Assembly (NCBI GenBank): GCA_007123465.1
Contig: SKLB01000073.1
Span: forward strand, 1-13,295
DNA: 13,295 nt
Source: Spirochaetales bacterium
GTDB taxonomy: Bacteria; Spirochaetota; Spirochaetia; DSM-27196; PWMO01
Reading direction: 5' to 3'
Numbering within the stretch: the first letter of the stretch is position 1; each line of letters starts with the position of its first letter. The position numbers were made by a program, and so were the translations under genes. The notes under the pieces were generated by a model. That model saw only the letters and a program-made list of their open reading frames with translations. It was not told the origin of the DNA and made no database searches. This document shows positions 6,583-13,295 of the stretch, in pieces.

Positions 6583-8102
6583 GGCGCATCCCCCTTCCCG
6601 GAAACCCGGGTGCTCGCAGAGTACTCCCGCGGGGGCACACCAACCCAACGCTTGAAAACCCGACTGAAGTAGTTGGAATCCTGATAACCAACCGCGTAGG
6701 CAATCTCCTTCATGCTGAGTTTCGACTCTGAGAGTAGCCGCTGTGCTTCCTCCATGCGCAAGGAACTTAGATAGTCCGAGAACGACAGCTGTAGCTCCTG
6801 CCGAAAAAGACGTGACAGGTGGGCGGAGGAAACTTTCGCAACCACCGCCACATCGTCGAGCGACACAGGCTCCGAGAAATGGCTGCGCAGGTACTCGAGA
6901 GCATCACGAAGTGAACGGGAGTCCCCCTCGTAACTACCGGTTACGTTTTTTGCGCCGCCTATGAGGCGCAATAGAACATCGAGAGTGCTCTCTGCCGTCG
7001 ACTGGCGGCCGAGCTCGCAGATTGCAGCCGGAGGTAACCTTGGTAATGGGTAGGCTTCCAGGATCGGCTCCATAAGAAGCAAGAGGGTGTACTCATGATT
7101 ACGGGCCAGCATCCGATGAAGCAGAGGAATGGTTGCCTCCCGCCACTTTGCCAGGGCGGTGCTGTCCCCGGACTTGAGTAGCCCGGGGATCTTCGTCAAG
7201 GCATCTCGCAGCTGCGGTCCGGTTGCGGAGGGGGAATCAATTCGGCTGATGTCGTACTCAGGTGCAGCAGTTCCAAGCGCAGAAAGCGTCTCCCAGACCC
7301 GCTCCAGGGGAATCGGCTGTGAGGACCAGATCGTCGGCTCCTCAATCATGCCGTCGTGTACCATTCTGAGGGCGCCGCGCGCGGAGTCACGGAGGGCACG
7401 GGATACGTCACTATTACGCGCTGCCATCAGGACACCAACGCCACCCGAGTCTATAACTCCGGTCCAACACGGCAGTTTGTAACGCAGGGCGGCCGCAAGA
7501 CCGGGAGCCTTTGAAGCGTCGGCGCAGGGAACGAATGCCAACGCCACCGAGGGGAGGAAGTCAGGCCGAACATTGCGAAGAGCCATCAGCCACAACTCCC
7601 ACTCATCGGCCGGTGGGCGCCACACCCCGGAGAATAAGCGCGGCACCAGCTGTCGTTCAAGTAAACTCTCTACCGACCGCCGAAGGTCTTTGCCCGCCAA
7701 ATCAGCCTCGTGCCGTCGGTCACTACGGTCCAGCTCCTCACATGCATCGCCCAGGATCTTGAGCAATCTCGCTTTCGTCACCGGCTTGACGATGTAGGCA
7801 AAAACACCAAATTCAAGCGCCTCTTTTGCGATCGAAAACTGTTCGTAGGCCGAGATAATGATACAGAGAACACCGGGATGACGTGTACGTACGTCGTTGA
7901 GTATCTCAAGTCCCGATATTCCCGGGAGGCGGATGTCGACCAGCAGGATGTCAGGCGGATCATGATCAATCTCTCCAATCGCCGTTATGCCGCTGGTGCA
8001 GGTTCCACAGATCTCACCTGAAGGAAACGAACTTTCAACAATGAAACGAACACTTTCCAAAACCGGTAGCTCATCATCAATTACGTAGATCCGCCGTCTC
8101 AC
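6579..8102 (-). CDS. YesN-type response regulator: receiver plus AraC DNA-binding domain
   Basis: Cytoplasmic transcription regulator of 507 aa. The receiver domain (about 1-120) has the acidic pair D9-D10, the phosphate-accepting D56 in LLVDIRLPG, S84 and the conserved K106 in YIVKPV. A long middle region without clear motifs (about 125-390) is usual for YesN proteins. The AraC-type DNA-binding domain spans about 397-495: first helix-turn-helix in SLDDVAVVAKVSSAHLSRLF, second in MKEIAYAVGYQDSNYFSRVF, ending KRWVGVPPREY. It should be phosphorylated by the adjacent kinase and control the sugar genes. The start is GTG at 8102, overlapping the kinase stop as GTGA, with GGAGGG about 7 bases upstream. 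Its own stop overlaps the next start as TTGA. From the C. beijerinckii XylFII-LytS-YesN system, activation of xylFGH is the expected role; this is inference here. Confidence 0.92.
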   Translation of the reverse strand: MRRRIYVIDDELPVLESVRFIVESSFPSGEICGTCTSGITAIGEIDHDPPDILLVDIRLPGISGLEILNDVRTRHPGVLCIIISAYEQFSIAKEALEFGVFAYIVKPVTKARLLKILGDACEELDRSDRRHEADLAGKDLRRSVESLLERQLVPRLFSGVWRPPADEWELWLMALRNVRPDFLPSVALAFVPCADASKAPGLAAALRYKLPCWTGVIDSGGVGVLMAARNSDVSRALRDSARGALRMVHDGMIEEPTIWSSQPIPLERVWETLSALGTAAPEYDISRIDSPSATGPQLRDALTKIPGLLKSGDSTALAKWREATIPLLHRMLARNHEYTLLLLMEPILEAYPLPRLPPAAICELGRQSTAESTLDVLLRLIGGAKNVTGSYEGDSRSLRDALEYLRSHFSEPVSLDDVAVVAKVSSAHLSRLFRQELQLSFSDYLSSLRMEEAQRLLSESKLSMKEIAYAVGYQDSNYFSRVFKRWVGVPPREYSASTRVSGKGDAP

Positions 8103-9622
8103 GTATGTCCCTCCATCGCAGCCGGTATACCGTCCGCCTCAGGCACCCACAGGCGTATTCTCACGCCGGCTCCCGCTTTACTGTCGATTGCATAGCAGTC
8201 ATCGGTTCCGCAGAACAGACGTAACCGATATATGACGTTTCGCAGTCCTATTCCGGAGCCAACTCCGTCACTGCTGTCATCGGGTTGTGGCAGATCCGAG
8301 TCCCATGCGGACGCTTCATGCGAGATCTTCTCGATAAGCTCAGGGGTCATCCCAACGCCGTCGTCGCGAAGCTCAATCAGCACCCGCGTTCCATCGTATC
8401 TGGAACTGAGGAAGATGTTCCCTTCGCCGTTCTGAAAACCATGAACCACGGAGTTCTCAACCAGAGGTTGGAGCATCAGCCGGGGTAGCGGTGTTGAGTT
8501 CGTGTCAGGGGCAAGCTCATTGTGCAGCTCCACGCGAGTACCGAATCGTATGTTCATGATACGGAGGAAGGAACACAGCGTCTCGTACTCAAGCCCGAGC
8601 GTCGATACCTCGGACAGGGGACGGAGGCTTGCACGGAACAGGCTTGCCAGCGAGTCGAGGTAATCACTTGTTCGCTCGGCCTCCTCGATGGTTGCTAACT
8701 GAACCCCGGTATTGAGCGCGTTGAAGAGGAAATGAGGCCGGATCTGATTCTGCAACGAGGCCATCTCAGCCTGTTTGACACGGTTCTTCATCCTGAGATT
8801 TGCAACTCTCTCTTCCATCAACCCCTTCTCCATCTCCGCTGTGCGTTGCATCTCGTTAATGTTGTGCCGGATCGACTCTTTCATCCGGTTGAACGCATCA
8901 GCCATGTGACGGACCTCGGTGCTCCCGCGCAACGGCATATCGGGTACGGAGAAGTCGCCGTCGGCAACACGAAGTGCCGATCCGGATAACCTGCTTATTG
9001 GTTCGGCTATCTTGCCGGCAACCATGGTGGCGAGTACGGCGGTCAGGAACATAACGCTCGTGAGAAACAGGAAGCTAAATACCTGCACCCATGTGAACTG
9101 ACGAGAGAAACTTTCCTGGACCTGCATTACTCGAGTGAGTTCTTTCTGCGAGAGCGCAATAAGTTCAGAGCGAAGCAAACCGGAGATCGCTCGAACCTCC
9201 GAGTGCAGCCGGGTATATTCCTCGGGGGAGCGTCCCCGTTTTTCCTGAACCGCACGGTCCGCCGTTTTTTGAAGGCTCTTGATCAAGAAGTGGACAGACC
9301 GTTCAAGATGCCGTTCCTGATCCACGAGCCGTTGGTCATGTGGGTTCGGTGAGAAGAGAACGACCGAGTTCTGGAGCTGGTCCGCGACTTCGAAATACCC
9401 GCGCAGACTGTCGGTGGATCGGGTCTCGAGATACTCTCTCAGCCGCTCCTCAAGCCCGTGTACAAGCTCATCTACAATCTGGTACTGCTGGTTGCGCTCG
9501 TACATCAGCAGGCTTCTATTCAGCAAGATTTGAATGAGCGTGATCGGTACCAGAACCCCCAGCGCAAGCGGGATTGATAGTGCCGCGAGGTAGAGAAACA
9601 CTCTACGTCGAAGGCTGGCCAT
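8099..9622 (-). CDS. LytS/YesM-type sensor histidine kinase
   Basis: Inner-membrane sensor kinase (507 aa). TM1 is about residues 8-34; an extracytoplasmic, mostly helical region of about 145 residues follows; TM2 is about 181-203. Then come a HAMP linker (KIAEPISRLSGSALRVADGDF) and a coiled coil (about 245-290). The phosphorylated histidine is H297 in QIRPHFLFNAL, the signature of the His_kinase (LytS/YesM) family. The ATP-binding domain has the N box LQPLVENSVVHGF (N390), G1 DDGVGM (420-425) and G2 GSGIGL (455-460). The outer region is not a known sugar-binding fold, which fits detection of ligand through a partner binding protein. The ATG at 9622 has AAGGAC about 7 bases upstream. The gene follows the anchored binding protein by 27 bp and overlaps the regulator by 4 bp, so these make one sensory operon. 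Confidence 0.93.
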   Translation of the reverse strand: MASLRRRVFLYLAALSIPLALGVLVPITLIQILLNRSLLMYERNQQYQIVDELVHGLEERLREYLETRSTDSLRGYFEVADQLQNSVVLFSPNPHDQRLVDQERHLERSVHFLIKSLQKTADRAVQEKRGRSPEEYTRLHSEVRAISGLLRSELIALSQKELTRVMQVQESFSRQFTWVQVFSFLFLTSVMFLTAVLATMVAGKIAEPISRLSGSALRVADGDFSVPDMPLRGSTEVRHMADAFNRMKESIRHNINEMQRTAEMEKGLMEERVANLRMKNRVKQAEMASLQNQIRPHFLFNALNTGVQLATIEEAERTSDYLDSLASLFRASLRPLSEVSTLGLEYETLCSFLRIMNIRFGTRVELHNELAPDTNSTPLPRLMLQPLVENSVVHGFQNGEGNIFLSSRYDGTRVLIELRDDGVGMTPELIEKISHEASAWDSDLPQPDDSSDGVGSGIGLRNVIYRLRLFCGTDDCYAIDSKAGAGVRIRLWVPEADGIPAAMEGHT

Positions 9623-9649
9623 CGCTATGTCCTTGTGAAAGTGCCGCCG

Positions 9650-10672
9650 TTACTCCTGCCAAGACGCACCCCGTGCCGGCTCGACCGCCGAATAAGCCAG
9701 GTCGCGATACTCCGGAGGAGACTCGCCGCGCACCACCTCGATGAGGCTGCGTACGCCCTGGGCACCTATCTGCTCGGGGTGTCTGCTGATTGTACCGTCC
9801 AGCAGGCCCCGCGCGAGTGCCTCCTCTACCCCTGCGCCGAAATCAATCCCAACCACGCCGATGCGTCCAAGGCGGTAATGATCAATAAGTGCTTGCACCA
9901 CGCCCCCCAGGGTCTGTGGTACTGCGACGATGATCCCACCCAGGTACGGGTGTTCCCGCAAGAGCTGTACGACCGCCTGTTCTCCGGAAAAATAGCCCTG
10001 GTCTATCGCTCTCTCCGGCAAGAGGTCGACTCCGACGTAGTTAGAAAGCATGCTGCGAACCACCGCGGCCATCCTCGTTCCGCCCCATGTCGGCTGTCCT
10101 TCGCTATCAGCACTGACGAGTAGCGCCCAGGTCTGCGAATCTTGCGTGGCCTCAATTCCGGTCATGCGAACGAGTTCGCGAGCCACGCCCTCATCATCAA
10201 AGCCCAGGTGCGCACTACGCTTCGACAAAGGGTTATCATTAATCAGCGTCACAACCGGGACGCCGTCACGTTCAAGCTGGTCGATCTCACGAGTGAAGCT
10301 ATTCTGCTCCGGCGGATAAATCAGAACCCCTTCCGTTTGAATCCATCGTGCCTGAAGTAACAGCAGGGCTGCTTCGCGCTCTGAATTGTAGTACAGAAAC
10401 TCAAGCGCAACCTGCTGTGCCACGGCCTCCGCACGGCCGCCACTCGCAAGAGAACGAAAGAACGAGTCGTTGTTGTCGGGAAGAATCACCGTAAGATGGA
10501 TTTCCGCAACAGGCAGCTCCGTCTCATCGGCTATGATTTCCTGAATCGATCTGCCAAAGAAAAGGAGAAGGAGAAACCCTGAGCAGGCTATACAGATCAG
10601 GGAGCACGCCAATGCCACCTTTTGGCGGATACGCATAACCGGAAGTGTAGAACGATATTCTTCGTTTGTCAC
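9650..10672 (-). CDS. Membrane-anchored RbsB-like sugar-binding protein, probable sensor partner of the kinase
   Basis: First gene of the sensory operon (340 aa). After a short N-terminal tail comes one hydrophobic helix (about 17-40, VALACSLICIACSGFLLLLFFG region) with no clear cleavage site, so the protein is probably tethered to the membrane with its body outside. The body is a periplasmic-binding-protein fold of the RbsB/LacI class: DNNDSFFRSL (66-75) matches the RbsB NNPFF pattern, GVPVVTLI (137-144) is the usual strand, and VVGIDFGAGVEEAL (273-286) with HPEQIGAQGV (298-307) is the C-terminal ligand side, including D277. It lacks the XylF marks DNN and WLPEN, so the ligand may differ from that of xylF. 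The start is GTG 10672, with only a weak ribosome site; ATG 10636 is an alternative that removes 12 residues. The position, just before the LytS-type kinase, matches XylFII genes in Clostridium. Confidence 0.88.
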   Translation of the reverse strand: MTNEEYRSTLPVMRIRQKVALACSLICIACSGFLLLLFFGRSIQEIIADETELPVAEIHLTVILPDNNDSFFRSLASGGRAEAVAQQVALEFLYYNSEREAALLLLQARWIQTEGVLIYPPEQNSFTREIDQLERDGVPVVTLINDNPLSKRSAHLGFDDEGVARELVRMTGIEATQDSQTWALLVSADSEGQPTWGGTRMAAVVRSMLSNYVGVDLLPERAIDQGYFSGEQAVVQLLREHPYLGGIIVAVPQTLGGVVQALIDHYRLGRIGVVGIDFGAGVEEALARGLLDGTISRHPEQIGAQGVRSLIEVVRGESPPEYRDLAYSAVEPARGASWQE

Positions 10673-10704
10673 ACGCTTTTCGCCACGTAGGGCGCACGTC
10701 TCCA

Positions 10705-10735
10705 GGTTTTTCTAAAACCACCGGCCGACACGGCC
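10705..10735 (-). promoter_or_regulatory. Two adjacent inverted repeats in the leader of the sensory operon
   Basis: GGCCG-ACA-CGGCC (10723-10735) and GGTTTT-TCT-AAAACC (10705-10719) are perfect short inverted repeats 3 bases apart, 33-63 bases before the GTG start of the anchored binding protein. In RNA they would form two small hairpins, the first followed by a UUUU-containing stretch. They may be operators or a weak attenuator. No convincing promoter was found beside them; TTGACA (10797-10792, minus strand) is a possible -35 without a good -10. Confidence 0.3.
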
Positions 10736-10827
10736 CGTCTGCCGGCGCTGCGGCTTCTAGTGGCGCGCCCGAGAACCGCTCTGGCGGAGGCTGTCAATCG
10801 GTCGATGTCTTTGCGGCGATCCTGATT

Positions 10828-10860
10828 GTCGCGATCGGACGTATTTTCGTCGCGATCGGA
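10828..10860. repeat. Two exact 12-bp repeats GTCGCGATCGGA, 21 bp apart
   Basis: The divergent gap 10673-10928 holds GTCGCGATCGGA at 10828-10839 and again at 10849-10860. The period of 21 bp is two helical turns, so a protein would meet both copies on one DNA face. A TATAAT box lies 43 bp downstream of the second copy. A regulator site for the lipoprotein gene or the sensory operon is a reasonable inference. Confidence 0.45.
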
Positions 10861-10902
10861 AGTTTCTCTTGGCTTGAACAAGGCCGGACGGCGGTTAGCC
10901 CG

Positions 10903-10908
10903 TATAAT
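10903..10908 (+). promoter_or_regulatory. Consensus -10 box (TATAAT) for the lipoprotein gene
   Basis: TATAAT stands 20 bases before the ATG at 10929, followed by a GAGAGGTG ribosome site. No -35 hexamer sits at the right distance: TTGAAC at 10874-10879 is 23 bp away, too far. Transcription would start near 10915, giving a very short leader; an activator may be needed. Confidence 0.45.
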
Positions 10909-10928
10909 AGCCGCAGAGAGGTGTAACC

Positions 10929-12668
10929 ATGAAGACACGCGTGTGGATGGTAGTGGCAGTAACCCTGACTTTCGCCGTTCTGTCAGGATGCGTTTCTGGC
11001 CCGCCGCCCTTCAACCCGATAGCTCTTCGGGATAGCAGCCTTACCGCGGACAACGGTTCTATAGTAGAGATCCAGTGGCTCGACCAGCAACAGCTTCCTG
11101 CGCCGCCGCCTCGCAACATCGGTTTCGGGCTTCCCCGAACACACCGGACAATCGCACCGGGCTATCGATTGGTTAACAGACCCACGTCCATGTCCGGGCA
11201 ATCGCGGTGGCGTATACAGCACATAGACGCAGACGGAAAGGTTCTTGCTTCGGAAAGGCTGGGCAAGAAGGGGGACTCTTACCAGGGCTTTTCCGACGGC
11301 GGCGACAGGTTCTACGTTCTCATGGCCCGAAGGAACAACAGAGAGAAGCTGAGCTCACTGATAGTACACGAGATCGTCAAGGAGGGATTGGTTCCTGAGC
11401 CTCCCCGGGAGATCGCCGCGGTCCCCTACGCGGGCCGGTACCTTTTCTCATCGCAGTTCTTCATCAGGATTATGGACGACCGGGTCTACGCGATGGTCAT
11501 CGCGCCGAATTTCCAGCAGGATACGGCGGATCTGTACGCCTACATCTTCGACCCAGAGTTCTCTCCGCTAAGCGAAGCGGTGCACCCTCTGGATTTCGAG
11601 GCTCATCTCGTCGACATGGAGGATATTTCTCTCGATCCCGACGGAACGTTTCGCATGGTCGCGGTGGTCTACAACGGGTCGCGTCGCCGATACGTGAACA
11701 GACAACCCAACTATGAGTACCGTTTTCTTACGCTCTCCGCCGGCATGCAGGATCTCAAGGAAGTGAGGCTCTTCTTGGAGGACCACACCATACGGACTCT
11801 GAGATTCGCCTACCGGCCCGGGGGAGAGGTAGCCTGCGTCGGGCTGTATTCCAACCGAACGACTTTCTGGCAAGATCTGATGAAAGGGGTCACGGGCGCC
11901 TTCTATATGCGCCTCGATGAGAGCTCCGCGGATGTCGCCTTCAGCAACTATTACCCGTTCGACGAGGAATTCCTGTCTCGGCTTCTGACTGAAGGGCAAC
12001 TCAGACGCGAGGTCGATGTCTCCCACGTGAATATCCGCGGCATTAACTTTCTGGATGACGATTCGGTGATTCTGCTTGCCGAGATAAGCAACAGGTGGGT
12101 CGCTGCGGAAAGCTTCTCCACCGTCAGGACGGACTACGACTACACAGCTGCCGGATACTACAAGGTTACGACCACCACCACGTACACGACGTACACTCCA
12201 ATCCAGGAGGACGATTCCATTATCGCGATGCGCCTGAGCGCCGAAGGGGCTCCCCTCTGGGCAACGACCATTCCAAAGACCCAGTACTCTCGCAACGACA
12301 ACACACGGCACGACGACACAGTTTACCTCTCGTTTGCCCACGCCTTTGTCGGCGACCGCGCCTTCGTCGTGTACAATGACGATCCGGCGAATATCGCCAA
12401 AGCCCTCGGTGACGTCACAAACCCTTTCAGAAGGCGAACCAATTTGCGGTTTCTCGCCAGTGTCGATCTTGCTCTGATCGGGGCGATCGTCGATGCCGAC
12501 GGAACCGTCACGCAGATGGTGCTCCACGACCCCGCAACGCAAGAGGAGCAGGTTTTGATGATTTCCGGGGATAGCTACCAGTCGGGTGCAGATAGGCTGA
12601 CGATTGCCGCAGATTCTCCGGGAAGCCGGATTCAGGCAGAGATTCGCATAGCGCCTCCGGATCTATAG
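10929..12668 (+). CDS. Large lipoprotein of unknown function, possible beta-propeller
   Basis: 579-residue exported protein of no family I can name. The ATG at 10929 has GAGAGGTG 5 bases upstream. A basic start, a hydrophobic stretch and the lipobox VLSGC (17-21, Cys21) make a lipoprotein signal; VSGPPP follows. The remainder is a chain of short beta-like segments with recurring patterns such as DADGKVLASERL, DRFYVLMARR, DDRVYAMVIAP, DPDGTFRMVAVVY, DDDSVILLAEI and GDRAFVVYND, suggesting a beta-propeller-like repeat protein; that fold is inference. A threonine/tyrosine-rich stretch (about 409-422, YKVTTTTTYTTYTP) precedes DSIIAMRLSAEGAPLWATTI, a 'record value, compare, report' style I recall from hypothetical secreted proteins of Bacteroidetes, unverified. 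It is the only plus-strand gene supported here and is transcribed away from the sensory operon. Confidence 0.85.
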   Translation: MKTRVWMVVAVTLTFAVLSGCVSGPPPFNPIALRDSSLTADNGSIVEIQWLDQQQLPAPPPRNIGFGLPRTHRTIAPGYRLVNRPTSMSGQSRWRIQHIDADGKVLASERLGKKGDSYQGFSDGGDRFYVLMARRNNREKLSSLIVHEIVKEGLVPEPPREIAAVPYAGRYLFSSQFFIRIMDDRVYAMVIAPNFQQDTADLYAYIFDPEFSPLSEAVHPLDFEAHLVDMEDISLDPDGTFRMVAVVYNGSRRRYVNRQPNYEYRFLTLSAGMQDLKEVRLFLEDHTIRTLRFAYRPGGEVACVGLYSNRTTFWQDLMKGVTGAFYMRLDESSADVAFSNYYPFDEEFLSRLLTEGQLRREVDVSHVNIRGINFLDDDSVILLAEISNRWVAAESFSTVRTDYDYTAAGYYKVTTTTTYTTYTPIQEDDSIIAMRLSAEGAPLWATTIPKTQYSRNDNTRHDDTVYLSFAHAFVGDRAFVVYNDDPANIAKALGDVTNPFRRRTNLRFLASVDLALIGAIVDADGTVTQMVLHDPATQEEQVLMISGDSYQSGADRLTIAADSPGSRIQAEIRIAPPDL

Positions 12669-12738
12669 TCGTCAAGTACCGGGGTGGAGACTGCGAAGCA
12701 GATTGCCGCTGCGCCACCATGCGGCCTTTCGGCGAAAT

Positions 12739-13080
12739 CTACTCCTGCTCTGCCGATTTCGACAGCTCGGTCTGTGCCCAGCGCCACGCGGCCACGGTGC
12801 TGGGAAAGCCCAGCGAGTTCATCCCCAGCATGATTGCGTGTTCGATCTCCTGCGGCGTTACGCCGTGTTCGGCGGCTCGCCTGACCTGGCTTTTCAGGGC
12901 GCTCTCGAGCCCGGCGCCGGCGCAGATGCCGATCTTGACCAGCACCTGCGTCCGCTTCTCAAGCGGTCCGGCGGCCTCCGCGGCCTGTCCGAGCTGCTCG
13001 TGAGCGGCGGCCATCCCGGGGAAGCGCGTGACAAACTCGCGATAGGTCCTGGGCAGCCTGGACTTATCTTTTTTTTGCAT
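12739..13080 (-). CDS. Carboxymuconolactone decarboxylase (AhpD-like) family protein without the CxxC motif
   Basis: Small soluble all-helical protein of 113 aa, about the usual length for the family. The ATG at 13080 has AGGAGG 8 bases upstream. It starts MQKKDKSRLPRTYREF, and the CMD core is KRTQVLVKIGICAGAGLESA to HGVTPQEIEHAIMLGMNSLGFP (about 42-93), with W99 and W101 near the C-terminus. In AhpD-type members the core carries CxxC and a nearby histidine. Here the aligned positions read L58-E59-S60-A61 and Q65, so peroxidase-type redox chemistry is not expected. The only cysteine is C53. The family also includes true decarboxylases and many uncharacterised proteins with the GFP-x-x-x-A-x-x-W ending, and this one is of that sort. 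Substrate and pathway unknown. The gene lies 61 bp after the end of a transporter gene, in the same direction. Confidence 0.8.
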   Translation of the reverse strand: MQKKDKSRLPRTYREFVTRFPGMAAAHEQLGQAAEAAGPLEKRTQVLVKIGICAGAGLESALKSQVRRAAEHGVTPQEIEHAIMLGMNSLGFPSTVAAWRWAQTELSKSAEQE

Positions 13081-13141
13081 GTCCGGGCCTCCTGGCGCGC
13101 GGTCTCGGGCAGCGTATGGATTGTGCCGCTCTGCACCCCTG

Positions 13142-13295
13142 CTACAGAATCAGCGCGCCGATAACACCGGCAATGATCAGCGGGATATTGAAGTGCAGGA
13201 AGGTCGGCACACAGGTATCCCAGATGTGGTCGTGTTGACCGTCCACGTTGAGTCCCGCCGTGGGACCAAGGGTGCTGTCCGACGCCGGTGATCCC
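13142..13295 (-). CDS. C-terminus of a predicted membrane transporter, cut by the right edge
   Basis: The last 50 codons of a minus-strand gene, ending in TAG at 13142-13144. The readable tail is GLNVDGQHDHIWDTCVPTFL, then HFNIPLIIAGVIGALIL: a conserved-looking polar loop with two histidines and a Trp, followed by one hydrophobic helix that ends the protein. This looks like the last transmembrane segment of an ion or organic-acid carrier, but I cannot name the family from this piece. It is upstream of the CMD-family gene in the same direction and may share a transcript with it. The other two minus frames here are less convincing (one has no such hydrophobic end). Confidence 0.65.
   Translation of the reverse strand, partial: GSPASDSTLGPTAGLNVDGQHDHIWDTCVPTFLHFNIPLIIAGVIGALIL

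Noticed and set aside
6580..6648. Start of the XylF-like lipoprotein at ATG 6648.
   Set aside because: It would overlap the AraC domain gene by 70 bases and place 22 unlikely residues before the signal; TTG 6582 has a coupled TTGA overlap and a purine-rich site.
11568..12542. Minus-strand 324-codon frame opposite the large lipoprotein.
   Set aside because: Sequence is valine/arginine-rich shadow composition with no domain; the plus-strand frame has a signal peptide, lipobox and ribosome site.
12669..12738. Terminator between the convergent lipoprotein and CMD genes (GGTGG ... CCACC, with CTGC-GAA-GCAG inside).
   Set aside because: Stems are short and no T-run follows on either strand.
13066..13076. 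Run of eight A early in the CMD gene as a phase-variation tract.
   Set aside because: A single run this short has no supporting context, and the frame reads through intact.

Overview
The window looks like a chromosomal segment of a moderately GC-rich free-living bacterium. A spirochaete (Spirochaeta or Sediminispirochaeta-like) is my best guess, because the binding protein has a signal peptide ending in VFA followed by GGQGE, the lipoboxes are relaxed, and the transposase start has a style I associate with spirochaetes. This is an inference from style; there is no rRNA or other taxonomic marker in the window.

Layout from left to right. Positions 1-456 hold the 5' end of an IS-type transposase gene on the minus strand, running off the window, with a probable element end near 456. 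Positions 580-10672 are one long minus-strand sugar-uptake and sugar-sensing cluster. In transcription order it encodes a membrane-anchored RbsB-like binding protein, a LytS/YesM-type sensor kinase, a YesN-type response regulator with an AraC DNA-binding domain, and a XylF-like lipoprotein. After a 155-bp regulatory gap come XylF, XylG, XylH and an unrecognised soluble 289-residue protein. Positions 10929-12668, on the plus strand, encode a large lipoprotein of unknown function. Positions 12739-13295, minus strand, hold a carboxymuconolactone-decarboxylase-family protein without the usual redox motif and the C-terminus of a membrane transporter that enters from the right edge.

How the genes probably work together. 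XylFGH import a pentose, most likely D-xylose, or related monosaccharides. The upstream kinase and regulator would sense extracellular sugar and switch the transporter on through the gap upstream of xylF, which carries a 13-bp palindrome and GTGACA repeats 20 bp apart. The arrangement resembles the XylFII-LytS-YesN sensing system known from Clostridium. It differs in having two extra binding proteins instead of one: an RbsB-like anchored protein before the kinase, and a XylF-like lipoprotein directly after the regulator. Coupled starts (GTGA, TTGA and ATGA overlaps) tie the genes into operons. A hairpin between xylF and xylG may let the binding protein be made in excess of the ATPase and permease.

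No tRNA, rRNA or CRISPR array was seen. No stretch longer than 300 bases lacks a gene.
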